From assembly GCF_003367395.1 (NCBI RefSeq), contig NZ_CP031417.1:2232001-2296000 (forward strand): DNA of 64,000 bases, read 5' to 3'. The DNA is from Pseudolabrys taiwanensis (GTDB lineage: Bacteria > Pseudomonadota > Alphaproteobacteria > Rhizobiales > Xanthobacteraceae). Positions 36,448 to 46,895 of the stretch are shown in pieces; the stretch's first letter is position 1, and each line of letters begins with the position of its first letter. The notes under the pieces were generated by a model. It ran no database searches. It worked only from the letters and a program-made list of their open reading frames with translations, and was not told the DNA's origin. The translations under genes and the position numbers were made by a program.

Positions 36448-37242
36448 ATGTCATCCGCGGCACCCGTCTGCCTGATCACAGGCGCCTCCTCCGGCATCGG
36501 CGCAGCGCTCGCGCGCGAATTCGCCCGGCATAATCATCCGCTGCTGCTCGTGGCGCGGCGTGAAGACGAACTGAACAGATTGGCGGATCAAATCGCCGCC
36601 GAAGGCCATGCGCGCCCCGCTGTCATCAGCGCCGATCTCGGTACTCCTGACGGCATAGGTCAGCTCGCCGAGGCGATCCACGCGCGCGGGCTCGAGGTCT
36701 CGATCCTGGTCAACAATGCGGGGATCGGCCTGCTCGGCGAGGCGGCAGCGCTCGATCTGGCGCGCCAGCTCGCCATTGTCGATCTCAACAACCGCGCACT
36801 TACCGACCTGACGTTGCGTTTTCTGGACAGCATCGTCCGCCACAAAGGTGGTATTCTCAACGTGGCGTCGATCGCCGGTTTTCTGCCGGGGCCCGGCATG
36901 GCCGTCTATCACGCCAGCAAGGCTTACACCGTCTCGCTCACCGAAGCCCTGCACACCGAGCTGAAAGCCGATGGCGTGAAAGTCTGCGCTTTGTGTCCCG
37001 GGCCGGTGCCAACCGGCTTCTTCCATCGCGCCGGCCTGCCGCACGACTATTTCCCCCGGTTCCTCGCCCGGCCCGCCGACCGCGTGGCACGCGAGGGGTA
37101 CGAAGGCTTCATGGGCGGACACCGCATCGTCGTACCAGGCACCGAGAACCGGATCATGACACTGCTGCCGCGGCTCACCCCGCGCGCGCTGGTGCTGGCC
37201 GTCGTCGCGTGGCGCTGGCGACGGCAGGCCCGCGGCCGATAA
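36448..37242 (+). CDS. SDR-family NAD(P)-dependent oxidoreductase, DltE/YqjQ-like
   Basis: This 264-residue SDR has [55 protein letters not shown] (shown as Ser and Tyr-x3-Lys active site pieces) and the [14 protein letters not shown] loop. The C-terminus ends with a hydrophobic then very basic stretch (RRQARGR) that may associate with membrane. It is divergent from the neighbouring SDR gene and about 70 bases upstream of xseB. No clear ribosome site precedes the ATG, so the start is less certain than the family. Confidence 0.88.
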   Translation: MSSAAPVCLITGASSGIGAALAREFARHNHPLLLVARREDELNRLADQIAAEGHARPAVISADLGTPDGIGQLAEAIHARGLEVSILVNNAGIGLLGEAAALDLARQLAIVDLNNRALTDLTLRFLDSIVRHKGGILNVASIAGFLPGPGMAVYHASKAYTVSLTEALHTELKADGVKVCALCPGPVPTGFFHRAGLPHDYFPRFLARPADRVAREGYEGFMGGHRIVVPGTENRIMTLLPRLTPRALVLAVVAWRWRRQARGR

Positions 37243-37310
37243 TCTACTCTACCGCCCCTCCCCCACGCCGACCTAATATACTGGCGAACTCTGTCCTCCA
37301 GGGAACTGAA

Positions 37311-37559
37311 ATGGCCGACACCAACACTGACGTGAAAAAGCTGCCGTTCGAGCGCGCGATCGAGGAACTGGAATCGATCGTCAAGCGGCTCGAGGAAGGC
37401 AAAGTTCCGCTCGAGGAATCGGTGGCCATCTACGAACGCGGCGAAGCGTTGAAGGGGCGTTGCGAGGAACTTTTGCGGCAGGCAGAGGCGCGCGTGGAAA
37501 AAATCACGCTCGATGCTTCAGGTAAGCCCTCTGGCAGCGAGCCGCTCGACGTCGATTAA
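37311..37559 (+). CDS. xseB: Exodeoxyribonuclease VII small subunit
   Basis: This 82-residue protein has the XseB signature: [20 protein letters not shown], then [20 protein letters not shown], with a helical coiled-coil character. It binds the large subunit XseA and supports single-strand DNA degradation in repair. AGGGA precedes ATG 37311. xseA is not in the window. xseB is followed by a hydrolase gene whose GTG lies ten bases after its stop, and then by dxs; an xseB-dxs-tlyA neighbourhood is usual in Rhizobiales. Confidence 0.95.
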   Translation: MADTNTDVKKLPFERAIEELESIVKRLEEGKVPLEESVAIYERGEALKGRCEELLRQAEARVEKITLDASGKPSGSEPLDVD

Positions 37560-37569
37560 AGGAGATGCC

Positions 37570-38820
37570 GTGCAGGTCGGACGCCGGCTCATTATCTATG
37601 TACAAGGCTACGACCCGCGCGGCCTCGCGGAGTACTATCGGATATTCCGGCGCGAATATCGCGAAACTTGCTCGCTCTACGGTTTAAGCGGCGACGTCGG
37701 CAAGCCCGCTAACGATCCCGCCCGACACGTCACCACCTGGAATGCATCGACCGGCGGCGAAGACTGGCGCGTCGACACGCGTTACATGTTCCTGCGGTGG
37801 GAAGACATCATCCGAAGGGATTTCGCGCGGCCGTTTTGGTGGAAGATCGCCGCGATGTACTACGCGCTGGGCATCGCCATCCTGAATGGCGTCGTAGCCC
37901 GCATCATGCGCGCGCATTGGCGCTTTGGGCTCTTCACGCTCTACCCGATGGTGCTGATGACTTTCTGGATCGCGATGGGCGTCGTCACCGGCCTCGCACT
38001 CGACGAAATCGCATCCAACCTCGGCGTTCCGCACTGGCTCGGCGTCGCTGTCGGCGCGGTCGCCGGATTCGCCGTCTTTTCCAGCGCACTCTGGCTCACC
38101 GGCCCGCAGACTTATCTGCTCTACCTCTGCGACGACGTGGCTTCCACCTACCAGTACGCACATCGGCGGCGGCCGGATTGGGAAGAACGGATGGAGACGT
38201 TCGCGGAATATGTGGTCGACGCGGTCCGGACGAGCGGCGCCGACGAAGTGGTGATCGTCGGCCATTCGTCCGGCTCCTTTCTTGCCGTCGACGTCGTCGA
38301 CAGGGCGTTGAACCGCGATCCGGCACTCGGTCGGCAGGGTCCCGCGGTACGGCTCCTGACCATCGGCGCCAATCTGCCGATTGTCGGCTTTCACAAACCG
38401 GCGGGCTGGTTCCGCGACAAGATCGCCCGGTTGGGCGCCTCCAACCAGATCGACTGGATCGACTTCCAGTCGCGCCACGACATCATGAATTTCTGGCCGT
38501 TCGACCCCGTCGCCGACCACGGCATCGATTTGGGGCCCGAACGCCGCAACCCCCACGTCGTGGCGGTCAATTTCCGCGATCTCTGGGCGTCGGACGACTT
38601 CGAGCGCCGCCGTTGGCACTTCTTCCGCGCTCATTTCCAATTTCTGCTCGCCAACGAACGGCTCGGCGCGGCATATGATTACTACCTGATTTGTTGCGGA
38701 CCGTTTGATCTCCTGACCCGCGCGACGGAACCCGACCGGGTCATCGCCGCGATGGCGCCCAAAATGGGGACCAGAGCGGCCCGCAACGTCGAATTGCTCA
38801 AAAGTGGCGATGTGGTGTAA
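37570..38820 (+). CDS. Membrane-anchored alpha/beta hydrolase-like protein
   Basis: This 416-residue protein begins at GTG 37570, with GGAG at 37561 five bases before it. The N-terminal [12 protein letters not shown] resembles the first strand and oxyanion turn of alpha/beta hydrolases. Two to three hydrophobic segments at about residues 95-180 anchor it in the membrane. The nucleophile elbow [16 protein letters not shown] is at about 235. A later His/Asp-rich section ([11 protein letters not shown]) may carry the rest of the triad. The substrate is unknown. Its near-fusion to xseB suggests co-translation rather than shared function. Confidence 0.75.
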   Translation: MQVGRRLIIYVQGYDPRGLAEYYRIFRREYRETCSLYGLSGDVGKPANDPARHVTTWNASTGGEDWRVDTRYMFLRWEDIIRRDFARPFWWKIAAMYYALGIAILNGVVARIMRAHWRFGLFTLYPMVLMTFWIAMGVVTGLALDEIASNLGVPHWLGVAVGAVAGFAVFSSALWLTGPQTYLLYLCDDVASTYQYAHRRRPDWEERMETFAEYVVDAVRTSGADEVVIVGHSSGSFLAVDVVDRALNRDPALGRQGPAVRLLTIGANLPIVGFHKPAGWFRDKIARLGASNQIDWIDFQSRHDIMNFWPFDPVADHGIDLGPERRNPHVVAVNFRDLWASDDFERRRWHFFRAHFQFLLANERLGAAYDYYLICCGPFDLLTRATEPDRVIAAMAPKMGTRAARNVELLKSGDVV

Positions 38821-38879
38821 GCCTCAAGTGCCGCCCCGGTGGCGGCAGGCCATTTTCAGGCCAATTTCCGGAGTTGCTC

Positions 38880-40802
38880 GTGCCCGAGATGTCTAAAACC
38901 CCGTTGCTCGACCGGGTCCGCGTTCCCGCGGACCTGAAGAACCTGTCGGCTGAGCAGCTCAAGCAACTCGCCGATGAGTTGCGCAGTGAAACCGTCAACG
39001 CCGTTGCCAAGACGGGCGGCCATCTGGGCGCCGGCCTCGGCGTCGTGGAACTCACGGTGGCGCTGCACTACGTGTTCGACACACCGGCCGACCGGCTGAT
39101 CTGGGACGTCGGCCACCAGGCCTATCCGCACAAGATCCTGACCGGACGCCGCGACCGCATCCGCACCCTGCGTCAGGGCGGCGGCCTGTCCGGATTCACC
39201 AAGCGGGCCGAGAGCGAATACGATCCGTTTGGCGCCGCGCACTCCTCGACCTCGATTTCCGCCGCGCTCGGCATGGCCGTGGCGCGCGATCTCGCCGGCG
39301 GCAACAACAACGTCATCGCCGTCATCGGCGACGGCGCGATGTCCGCCGGCATGGCCTACGAAGCCATGAACAATGCCGGCGCGCGTAACGAACGTCTGAT
39401 CGTCATTCTCAACGACAACGACATGTCGATCGCGCCGCCGGTCGGCGCGATGTCGGCTTATCTCGCGCGGCTCGCCTCGGGCCGCACCTATCTCAAGCTG
39501 CGCGATGTCGGCAAGCAACTCACCAACCACCTGCCCAAGGGGCTGGATCGCGCAATTACCCGCGCGGTCGAGCACGCACGCGGTTACGTCACCGGCGGCA
39601 CCTTGTTCGAAGAGCTCGGCTTCTATTACGTCGGGCCGATCGACGGCCACAATCTCGATCATCTCCTGCCGGTGCTGCGCAACGTGCGCGACGCCGAGAT
39701 CGGGCCGATCCTCATCCATGTGGTGACGCAGAAGGGCAAAGGCTACGCGCCGGCTGAAGCGTCGGCCGACAAGTATCACGGCGTCGTCAAATTCGACGTC
39801 GCCACCGGTGCGCAGGCCAAATCGAAAGGCGGCGCGCCGCAATACACCAAGGTGTTCGGCGAAAGCCTGATCAAGGAAGCCAAGAAGGACGACAAGATCG
39901 TCGCCATCACGGCCGCCATGCCGTCCGGCACCGGCGTCGATATGTTCCAGAAGGAATTCCCCAAGCGCACCTTCGACGTCGGCATCGCCGAACAGCACGC
40001 GGTGACCTTCGCCGCCGGCCTCGCGACCGAAGGCTTCAAGCCGTTCTGCGCCATCTACTCGACCTTCCTGCAGCGCGCATACGACCAGGTCGTGCACGAC
40101 GTCGCCATCCAGAACCTGCCGGTGCGCTTCGCCATCGACCGCGCCGGTCTCGTCGGCGCCGATGGCCCGACGCATGCCGGCTCGTTCGATGTCGCCTATC
40201 TCGGCTGTCTGCCGAACTTCGTCATCATGGCGGCGGCCGACGAGGCCGAGCTTGTGCACATGGTGGCGACGCAGGTCGCGCTCGACGACCGCCCCTCCGC
40301 GCTGCGCTATCCGCGCGGCGAAGGCCTCGGCGTGGCGATGCCCGACGAAGGCAAGCCGCTCGAGATCGGCAAGGGCCGCGTCCTGCGCGAAGGCCATAAG
40401 GTGGCGCTGTTCTCGTTCGGCGCCCGGCTGGGCGAGTGTCTGAAGGCGGCCGATGAATTGGCCGCGCTTGGACTTTCCACGACCGTCGCCGATGCGCGCT
40501 TCGCCAAGCCGCTCGACGTCGATCTGCTGCTGAAGCTGGCGCGCGAGCACGAAGTGCTGATCACCGTCGAGGAAGGCTCGATCGGCGGCTTCGGCTCCTT
40601 CGTACTGCAGACTCTGGCCGAAAGCGGCGCGCTGGAAGGCGGCCTGCGCGTGCGGGCGATGGTCCTGCCGGATACCTTCATCGATCAGGACTCGCCGGCG
40701 GCGATGTATGCCCAGGCCGGGCTCGACGCGAAGGGCATTGTCGCCAAGGTGTTCGAAGCGCTCGGCAAGGACATCTCGGCCGAGACCGTCAAACTGGCTT
40801 AG
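38880..40802 (+). CDS. dxs: 1-deoxy-D-xylulose-5-phosphate synthase
   Basis: This 640-residue thiamine diphosphate enzyme makes DXP from pyruvate and glyceraldehyde-3-phosphate, the first step of the MEP isoprenoid route. It shows the TPP motif [16 protein letters not shown] with NDNDMSI, the transketolase His in [26 protein letters not shown] with the catalytic Glu, and [18 protein letters not shown] 38880 is chosen since GGAG (38870-38873) is six bases upstream; ATG 38889 is an alternative. Length is normal. Confidence 0.97.
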   Translation: MPEMSKTPLLDRVRVPADLKNLSAEQLKQLADELRSETVNAVAKTGGHLGAGLGVVELTVALHYVFDTPADRLIWDVGHQAYPHKILTGRRDRIRTLRQGGGLSGFTKRAESEYDPFGAAHSSTSISAALGMAVARDLAGGNNNVIAVIGDGAMSAGMAYEAMNNAGARNERLIVILNDNDMSIAPPVGAMSAYLARLASGRTYLKLRDVGKQLTNHLPKGLDRAITRAVEHARGYVTGGTLFEELGFYYVGPIDGHNLDHLLPVLRNVRDAEIGPILIHVVTQKGKGYAPAEASADKYHGVVKFDVATGAQAKSKGGAPQYTKVFGESLIKEAKKDDKIVAITAAMPSGTGVDMFQKEFPKRTFDVGIAEQHAVTFAAGLATEGFKPFCAIYSTFLQRAYDQVVHDVAIQNLPVRFAIDRAGLVGADGPTHAGSFDVAYLGCLPNFVIMAAADEAELVHMVATQVALDDRPSALRYPRGEGLGVAMPDEGKPLEIGKGRVLREGHKVALFSFGARLGECLKAADELAALGLSTTVADARFAKPLDVDLLLKLAREHEVLITVEEGSIGGFGSFVLQTLAESGALEGGLRVRAMVLPDTFIDQDSPAAMYAQAGLDAKGIVAKVFEALGKDISAETVKLA

Positions 40803-40815
40803 AGATCTCTCCCAC

Positions 40816-40852
40816 CTCCGCTCAAATCCCGCTGTCGCGGGAATGAGCGGAG
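40816..40852. repeat. Intergenic palindrome, CTCCGCTCA...TGAGCGGAG
   Basis: The outer nine-base arms (40816-40824 and 40844-40852) enclose an inner CCCGC/GCGGG pair. It lies between the convergent dxs and DUF6496 genes, so it could also limit read-through, although no T-run follows. The inner GCGGGAATGAGCGG piece also occurs in the 52658-52750 unit. Confidence 0.75.
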
Positions 40853-40883
40853 AGTGGTTTGATTCCGCGTCAGCGGAGCGCGC

Positions 40884-41096
40884 TCAGAGGCGCTTCTTCT
40901 TACTCTTCTTCCGGCCCTTCTTGCGGCTCGGCACTTTCTTGCCCTTGCGCCGCGCTTCCGACAGGCCGATAGCGATCGCCTGTTTCCGGCTCTTCACCTT
41001 CTTGCCGCTGCGTCCACTCTTGAGCGTGCCCTTCTTGCGCTTGCGCAACGTACGCGCAACGTCCTTGGACGCGCTCCTGGAGTATTTCCGTGCCAT
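40884..41096 (-). CDS. DUF6496 small basic protein
   Basis: This 70-residue protein is extremely basic, with more than a third Lys/Arg: MARKYSRSASKDVARTLRKR at the start and a KKGRKKSKKKRL tail. Such DUF6496 proteins are presumed to bind nucleic acid. GGGGAG lies about six bases before the ATG. It is transcribed towards dxs and away from tlyA. Function is not established. Confidence 0.82.
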   Translation of the reverse strand: MARKYSRSASKDVARTLRKRKKGTLKSGRSGKKVKSRKQAIAIGLSEARRKGKKVPSRKKGRKKSKKKRL

Positions 41097-41205
41097 GAGG
41101 CTCCCCAGTTGGTTTGATTATCTTCAACGATGGCCTAACCTTCCTGCATGGAACTAGTTCCCGGTCTGCATTCGACATGCATCTTCTTTTGACGAGAGAA
41201 CGTCG

Positions 41206-41937
41206 ATGACGTTGCGCATGCGCGCCGATCGTCTGCTCGTCGAACGCGGACTGTTCGAAAGCCGCGCCAAAGCACAAGCCGCGATCGAAGCTGGACTCGT
41301 CTTTGCGAACGATACTGTCGTGCGTAAGCCATCCGAGGAGATACCGACCGACGCGCATGTCGTCGCAAGCCCGGCTCATCCTTATGTTTCACGCGGCGGA
41401 TTGAAGCTCGCCGCCGCACTCGATCATTTCAAATTCGGTCCGAAGGGCCGCATCTGTCTCGATGTCGGCGCCTCGACGGGCGGCTTCACCGATGTGCTGC
41501 TGCAACGCGGCGCCACACGCGTCTATGCGGTCGACGTCGGCCGCAGCCAATTGCACGCAAGCCTGCGCGTACGTGGCGACGTGATCTCGCTGGAGGAGAC
41601 CGACATCCGCACGCTGTCACCCGACCGTTTCGCTGAAGTGCCGGATCTCGTCACCATCGATGTCAGCTTCATTTCGCTAAAGCAGGTTTTGCTGGCGGCT
41701 CTCGCACTTGCACACAAACCGGCGCAGCTGGTGACGCTGATCAAGCCTCAGTTCGAGGCCGGCCGCAGCGCCCTGAAGAAGGGCGTGGTGCGCGATGCGG
41801 CGATACGCCAAGCCGTTTGCGACGACATTGTCTCGGTGGTCGCGGCGCTCGGCTGGGACGTGCTCGGCGTCATCCCCTCGCCGATCGAAGGCGGCGACGG
41901 CAATGTCGAGTTCCTGCTAGGCGCACGGGCGGCTTAG
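41206..41937 (+). CDS. tlyA: TlyA-family rRNA methyltransferase/hemolysin-like protein
   Basis: This 243-residue protein has an N-terminal S4 RNA-binding domain (RADRLLVERGLFESRAKAQA). An FtsJ-type methyltransferase domain follows, with SAM motif CLDVGASTGGFTDVLLQRGA, TIDVSFISLKQVL and LIKPQFEAGR. TlyA methylates 2'-O of cytidines in 16S and 23S rRNA in bacteria where it has been studied. ATG 41206 is taken; ATG 41218 is possible. It lies downstream of dxs as in many Rhizobiales. Confidence 0.93.
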   Translation: MTLRMRADRLLVERGLFESRAKAQAAIEAGLVFANDTVVRKPSEEIPTDAHVVASPAHPYVSRGGLKLAAALDHFKFGPKGRICLDVGASTGGFTDVLLQRGATRVYAVDVGRSQLHASLRVRGDVISLEETDIRTLSPDRFAEVPDLVTIDVSFISLKQVLLAALALAHKPAQLVTLIKPQFEAGRSALKKGVVRDAAIRQAVCDDIVSVVAALGWDVLGVIPSPIEGGDGNVEFLLGARAA

Positions 41938-42079
41938 GCGGCTTAAGCATCAGGCCAAACGATCCGGCACATCAGCGTCCCTGATGCATGTGTCCGCAAA
42001 GCCACCACACTCGAACGAAGTCAGCCGTGCGGCATCGCGTGACCTTTCTCCCGCCACAACCATCTTTATGGTGCCGGCT

Positions 42080-43510
42080 ATGACTCATCGCAACGCAGAC
42101 ATCGCCGCCAGCGCGGGAACGCTGGCGGAAACGAACCATTGGCGCGTCGAAATGAACGCCACGGTGAAGCTCGCCTTGCCCATCGCGCTGACGCAACTCG
42201 GTCAGGTCGCGATGATGACCAGCGACCTCATGCTCATCGGGCATCTCGGCGACAAGGCGATCGCGGCCGCGGCGCTCGGCCAGACCGTGCTGTTCGCCGC
42301 CTTCGTCGTCGGCATGGGCCTTGTGTCGGCGGTCGCGCCGCTCGCGGCGCAGGCCTTCGGCGCGCGTGAGCCGCGGATGGTGCGGCGCTCCTTGCGCGTC
42401 GGCCTCTGGGCGGCCGTGCTGCTCGGCATTCCGGCGACGGCGCTGCAGCATCTGGGCGAAGACATCCTCATCGCGACCGGCCAGGAGCCGGAGTCCGCGC
42501 GGCTCGCCGGCCTCTATCTCATCGGTCTCGGCTGGTCGCTGGTGCCCGGCTGGTGGTTCATCGCGCTGCGCGGCTTCATGGGCGCTGTCAATCGTCCGGA
42601 GCCCGCACTCTGGGTCACGCTCGTCGCCATTCCGATCAACGCCTTGCTCGCTTACGCGCTGATCTACGGCAGGTTCGGCTTGCCGCGCCTCGAGCTGCTC
42701 GGCGCCGGCATCGCGACCACCATCGTCAATCTCGGCATGTGCGTCGCCTGCGTCTGGATTACCTATCGGCAGCGACCGTTTCGCAAATACCGGGTGCTTG
42801 GACGTTTATGGCGCATCGATTGGCCGCTGCTCGGCCGCCTCATCGCGGTCGGCGCGCCGATCTCCGGCTCGTTCCTGCTCGAATACGGTCTGTTCGCCAC
42901 GGCGGCGATCATGATGGGGTGGATCAGCACGACGGCGCTCGCCGCGCACCAGATCGCGCTGCAAACGGCGGCGATCCTGTTCATGGTGCCGTTCGGCATA
43001 TCGATGGCGGCCACCGTCCGCGTCGGCCATGCGGTCGGACGGCATGATGCGGCCGCCACGCGGCGCGCCGGCTTTGCCGCGATCGGTCTCGGCGCGGTGT
43101 TCATGGCCGCGATGGTGCTCATCGTCATCGCGCTCCGCCACGTCATCCCGCTTGCCTTCCTCGGCACCGCGACCGCCGACACCGACGCAACGCTCGTGCT
43201 GGCGGCAACCCTGCTGCTGCTCGGCTCGACCTTCTTCATCGTCGACGGCGTGCAAACCGTGGCCAACGGCGCATTGCGCGGGCTCAACGACACGCGCGTG
43301 CCGCTGCTGTTCGCCGCGGTCAGCTTCTGGGTGATCGGCTTCTCGACCTCCTACGGCCTCGCCTTCCCTGCAGGACTGGGGGCGGTCGGCATCTGGATCG
43401 GCTTCACGGTCGGCCTCGGCATCTATGCCGGGCTGCTGCTGTGGCGGTTCGATGCCCTCACCCGGCGCGGCTATCTGCCGGCGACGCCCGGCCACACGGT
43501 GGCGCATTGA
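42080..43510 (+). CDS. MATE-family multidrug efflux transporter (NorM-like)
   Basis: This roughly 476-residue inner-membrane protein has 12 predicted hydrophobic segments and two MATE domains. The first begins [39 protein letters not shown] and the second-half [11 protein letters not shown] are typical. It exports cationic drugs or metabolites using a sodium or proton gradient. The start is uncertain: ATG 42080 gives a normal length, and upstream ATGs at 42068 and 41984 are in frame but lack ribosome sites. Confidence 0.92.
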   Translation: MTHRNADIAASAGTLAETNHWRVEMNATVKLALPIALTQLGQVAMMTSDLMLIGHLGDKAIAAAALGQTVLFAAFVVGMGLVSAVAPLAAQAFGAREPRMVRRSLRVGLWAAVLLGIPATALQHLGEDILIATGQEPESARLAGLYLIGLGWSLVPGWWFIALRGFMGAVNRPEPALWVTLVAIPINALLAYALIYGRFGLPRLELLGAGIATTIVNLGMCVACVWITYRQRPFRKYRVLGRLWRIDWPLLGRLIAVGAPISGSFLLEYGLFATAAIMMGWISTTALAAHQIALQTAAILFMVPFGISMAATVRVGHAVGRHDAAATRRAGFAAIGLGAVFMAAMVLIVIALRHVIPLAFLGTATADTDATLVLAATLLLLGSTFFIVDGVQTVANGALRGLNDTRVPLLFAAVSFWVIGFSTSYGLAFPAGLGAVGIWIGFTVGLGIYAGLLLWRFDALTRRGYLPATPGHTVAH

Positions 43511-43519
43511 CCATTGCTC

Positions 43520-43547
43520 GCCCCCGCGCTTGCCGCTAAGCGGGGGC
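43520..43547. repeat. GCCCCCGC/GCGGGGGC palindrome abutting a start codon
   Basis: A perfect eight-base stem (43520-43527 with 43540-43547) encloses a 12-base loop. Its last base directly touches the ATG at 43548, so the normal Shine-Dalgarno position lies inside the hairpin. The same arms with a GAAA loop occur at 52664-52683. Confidence 0.8.
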
Positions 43548-44789
43548 ATGACCGAACAACTCACCATCACCGACATCGGCCATCGCGGCGACGGCGTGGC
43601 CGATACGCCGGGTGGCGCGATCTACGTGCCGTATACGCTGCCGGGCGAAGTGGTGACGGTCGACAAGGTCGCCGGCCATCCGGACCGGCGGCATCTCGTG
43701 CATATCGACAGACCGAGCCACGAGCGCGTCCCCGCCGTCTGCAAGCACTTCGGTCAATGCGGCGGCTGCGCCCTGCAGCATTGGTCGCTGGCCGAGTACC
43801 ACCTCTGGAAGCGCTCGCTGGTCGTTGAGGCTTTGGCCAATGCCGGCCTCATCGCCCCGGTCGACGAGGTGATCATCGATGCGCATGGCCAAGGCCGCCG
43901 GCGCGCCGTGCTGCATGCGCGGCGCGGCACGCACGATGTGCTCGAGGTCGGCTTCACCGCGCCGCGCGCGCACCACATCGTCGCCATCGACTCCTGCCCG
44001 ATCCTGGCGCCCGGCTTGAATGGCGCGATCAAGGCCGCCTGGGCGATCGCCGAGATTCTCAAGCCGGCGCAGAAGCCACTCGACATCCAAGTGACGGCGA
44101 CGGACAGCGGCATGGATGTCGATGTGCGCGGCTCGGGATCGCTGAACGCCGCGATGACGACCGCGCTCGCGAAACTGGTCGAAGCGCACAAACTGGCGCG
44201 GCTGACGCGCCATGGCGAACTCGTCGCCCAGCGCGGCCAGCCGATGCTCACCGTCGGCCGCGCGCAGGTACCGCTACCGCCCGGCAGCTTCCTGCAAGCG
44301 ACCGCGCTCGGCGAAGACACATTGGCCAAGCTCGTCATGGAGCACGTCGGCAAAGCCAAGCGCGTCGCCGATCTGTTCGCCGGTATCGGCACCTTCGCCT
44401 TGCGGCTCGCCGAGAAGGCGCGCGTGACCGCGGCCGACAGCGAAGCCGGCGCGGTGAAAGCGCTGGAGCGCGGCGCGCAGATGACCAGCGGCCTCAAGCC
44501 GGTCGAAGCCGTGGCGCGCGATCTCTTCCGCCGGCCCTATCTCCCGATGGAGATGAAGGGCTTCGATGCGGTCGTGTTCGACCCGCCGCGCCAGGGTGCC
44601 GAGGCGCAGGCGCGCGAACTCGCCAAGAGCAATGTGAAGACGATCGTCGGCGTCTCCTGCGATGCGACGACCTTCGCGCGCGATGCGAATATCCTCATTG
44701 CCGGCGGCTACAAGCTCGCGCGCGTCACCGCGGTCGACCAGTTCCGCTGGTCGCATCATGTCGAGATGGTCGGGAAGTTCGAGAAGTAA
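43548..44789 (+). CDS. Class I SAM-dependent RNA methyltransferase, TrmA/RumA (RlmD-like) family
   Basis: This 413-residue protein has an N-terminal TRAM-like domain ([14 protein letters not shown]) and an iron-sulfur Cys cluster ([15 protein letters not shown]). The SAM-binding segment is [17 protein letters not shown], the target-binding segment [13 protein letters not shown], and the catalytic Cys is in [13 protein letters not shown]. It makes 5-methyluridine in rRNA or tRNA, most likely 23S rRNA U1939 or U747. ATG 43548 follows a palindrome directly, so translation initiation may be unusual. Confidence 0.92.
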   Translation: MTEQLTITDIGHRGDGVADTPGGAIYVPYTLPGEVVTVDKVAGHPDRRHLVHIDRPSHERVPAVCKHFGQCGGCALQHWSLAEYHLWKRSLVVEALANAGLIAPVDEVIIDAHGQGRRRAVLHARRGTHDVLEVGFTAPRAHHIVAIDSCPILAPGLNGAIKAAWAIAEILKPAQKPLDIQVTATDSGMDVDVRGSGSLNAAMTTALAKLVEAHKLARLTRHGELVAQRGQPMLTVGRAQVPLPPGSFLQATALGEDTLAKLVMEHVGKAKRVADLFAGIGTFALRLAEKARVTAADSEAGAVKALERGAQMTSGLKPVEAVARDLFRRPYLPMEMKGFDAVVFDPPRQGAEAQARELAKSNVKTIVGVSCDATTFARDANILIAGGYKLARVTAVDQFRWSHHVEMVGKFEK

Positions 44790-44805
44790 CGCGCGGTAGT
44801 GAGCC

Positions 44806-44846
44806 GTCATCCTGGGGTGCGAGCGCAGCGAGCCTCGAAGGATGGC
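44806..44846. repeat. Intergenic palindrome GTCATCCT...AGGATGGC
   Basis: Outer arms CATCCT (44808-44813) and AGGATG (44839-44844) flank an inner GCGAGCGCAGCGAGC block. It lies after the RNA methyltransferase gene, before the convergent DUF1194 gene. This is a well-known type of dispersed unit in Rhizobiales intergenic DNA, from memory. Confidence 0.65.
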
Positions 44847-44912
44847 GGCGGCGAGTCAGAAGCCCATCGAGGCGCGGCGCTAAAGCGCCGAGCACATGAG
44901 GGCGACGGCACT

Positions 44913-45761
44913 TCACCTAAAATCGTATCCGCCCCAGCGCTCCTGCCACATCTTTTCACCGATGGTGCAGGAAATGCGCGGTGACTGCGACGACGCCGGA
45001 ATAACCCGCGCTTCCGGCTGACGGCCGGCGACCTCGAGCACCAATTTGGTGCGCGTCGCTTCGATGAACTTCGACCGGTCGCGGATCGGAACCACGAAAG
45101 CCCCCGCGCCACCGATCACGCAATCCTCGTAATAGATATCGAGCTGTTCGATATCCATCATCGTCCCGGTCGGCCGCTTGAGCATGATCGGCAGGCCGTT
45201 GATGGTGATGCCGGCCGCAAGCACGTCATCGCGCACATGCGCCACCGGCAAGCCTGAATTGTTGGCGCCATCCCCCGACACGTCGATCACGCGCCGCAGG
45301 CCGCGATAGCCGCTGTTGTCGAACAAAGGCTTGGCGAACATCAACGCGCCGGAAATCGAGGTGCGCGAGGCGCGGCGGTACGGCGCACGTGCAATCTCCG
45401 CGGCCACTGCGTCCGCCGCCTCCGGGCCGTCGATGAGACGCCACGGCATGATGATCTTTTGATCGTTGGCGCCAGCCCATTCGAAATAGGTGATGGCGAT
45501 CTTGCCATTGGCGCCCTCGCGCAACGCACGCAGGAATTCGGTCGATGTCAGTGCCTGGATGTAGCCGTCGCGCTGCAGCGCCTGCTCGTCCGGATCCATC
45601 GAATAGGAGACATCGACCGCGAGCACGAGTTCGACGTCGACCGGCACGGCGCTGGGGTTCTTGTCGGCGAGGCGGGGGAGATGCGGGGTGGCGGCGCTGG
45701 CGGCCGCGAAAGCCGCTGCGATGACCAGTCCGGCGATGGCCGCATAACCAGGTCGCCTCAT
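44913..45761 (-). CDS. DUF1194 protein with von Willebrand factor A-like fold
   Basis: This 282-residue exported protein has an Ala-rich signal peptide (about residues 1-23, ending SAATP), then VELVLAVDVSYSMD with a DxSxS MIDAS motif. Its later parts (ITYFEWAG, DVSGDGANNSG) fit DUF1194. The MIDAS implies divalent-metal-dependent protein binding in the periplasm. ATG 45761 is preferred because it gives a standard signal peptide; ATG 45782 would add seven residues. Function is unknown. Confidence 0.85.
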   Translation of the reverse strand: MRRPGYAAIAGLVIAAAFAAASAATPHLPRLADKNPSAVPVDVELVLAVDVSYSMDPDEQALQRDGYIQALTSTEFLRALREGANGKIAITYFEWAGANDQKIIMPWRLIDGPEAADAVAAEIARAPYRRASRTSISGALMFAKPLFDNSGYRGLRRVIDVSGDGANNSGLPVAHVRDDVLAAGITINGLPIMLKRPTGTMMDIEQLDIYYEDCVIGGAGAFVVPIRDRSKFIEATRTKLVLEVAGRQPEARVIPASSQSPRISCTIGEKMWQERWGGYDFR

Positions 45762-45905
45762 GAGCAAATGCTGGCACGGCACACGGGCAAAGGAAAGACC
45801 AATGAATGGTCAGTGGATTGTTATTCCGACGGCACTGACCCGCCTGGTCGCCATCGGTTAGGCTTGCGGTCGAACTTTTCTTGGACACCGTTGGGGAAGG
45901 CAAAC

Positions 45906-46892
45906 ATGAGCGTGGATCGCAGGACACTGTTGCGCGCGGCCGGGGCCGTCGGCGCGACCGCCATCGGAGCGTCGGCCGCTCACGCGGCGGGCTGTGACAT
46001 CGGCCCGCCGGCGCACGACAAGGGTCCGCTGGTCTGGATGAACCTGGACCAGATCGAACTGGACGCCGCCTACGATCAAGCCACCTACGCGCCGACGCTC
46101 GGTCAGATCTTGAAGCGCTATGCGACGAGCAGCGAAGAGGTACGCAAGCGCCTCGGCCCGCCAAAGCGGTTCTCGTACGGCTCGACGCCGGTCGAAGGCA
46201 TGGACGTCTATCCGGCCAAAAACCCCAATGCGCCGGTGTTCGTCTTCATTCACGGCGGCGCGTGGCTGCGCGGCGAAGCCAAGGAGTACGGCTATCCGGC
46301 CGAGCTATTCGTCAATGCGGGCGCTACCTACATCGCGCTCGACTTCACCGGCATCGGTGCCGCGCAAGGCGATTTGCGCGTGATGGCCAAACAGGTGCGC
46401 AGCGGCATAGCCTGGGCCTACAAGAACATCGCCAGCTATGGCGGCGATCCCAACCGCTTCTACATCGGCGGCCATTCATCCGGCGGCCATCTCTGCGGCG
46501 TCGCGCTGGTCACCGACTGGGAAAAGGAGTTCGGCCTGCCGCCGACCTTCATCAAAGCCGGCATGTGCATGAGCGGCATGTACGACCTCAAGCCGGTGCG
46601 GTTGTCGAAGCGCAGTTCCTACGTCAAATTCGACGACGACATGGAGGCCAGCATGAGCACGCAGCGGCATCTCGACAAACTGCGCGTGCCGGTCGTTGTC
46701 ACTTACGGCACGTTCGAGACGCCGGAGTTTCAACGGCAGAGCCGGGACTTCGTCGCGGCCGTCAAAGCCGCCGGCAAGCCGGTCGAGCTCGTCGAAGCGC
46801 CGAGCTACAATCACTTCGAGATGTGCGAAACCCTCGGCAACCCCTACGGCCCGAACGGACGCGCGGCCTTGCGCATGATGGGCATCGGCTGA
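45906..46892 (+). CDS. Exported alpha/beta hydrolase, BD-FAE/arylformamidase-like esterase
   Basis: This 328-residue protein carries a twin-arginine signal (MSVDRRTLLRAAGAVGA) ending near AHAAG. The hydrolase fold is clear: oxyanion-hole VFIHGGAWLRG, nucleophile elbow IGGHSSGGHLCG and the His near the C-terminus in PSYNHFEM. Esterases of this group act on small esters or N-formyl amides. GGGGAAGG precedes ATG 45906. It is convergent with ribB, separated by only three bases. Confidence 0.9.
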   Translation: MSVDRRTLLRAAGAVGATAIGASAAHAAGCDIGPPAHDKGPLVWMNLDQIELDAAYDQATYAPTLGQILKRYATSSEEVRKRLGPPKRFSYGSTPVEGMDVYPAKNPNAPVFVFIHGGAWLRGEAKEYGYPAELFVNAGATYIALDFTGIGAAQGDLRVMAKQVRSGIAWAYKNIASYGGDPNRFYIGGHSSGGHLCGVALVTDWEKEFGLPPTFIKAGMCMSGMYDLKPVRLSKRSSYVKFDDDMEASMSTQRHLDKLRVPVVVTYGTFETPEFQRQSRDFVAAVKAAGKPVELVEAPSYNHFEMCETLGNPYGPNGRAALRMMGIG

Positions 46893-46895
46893 ACG

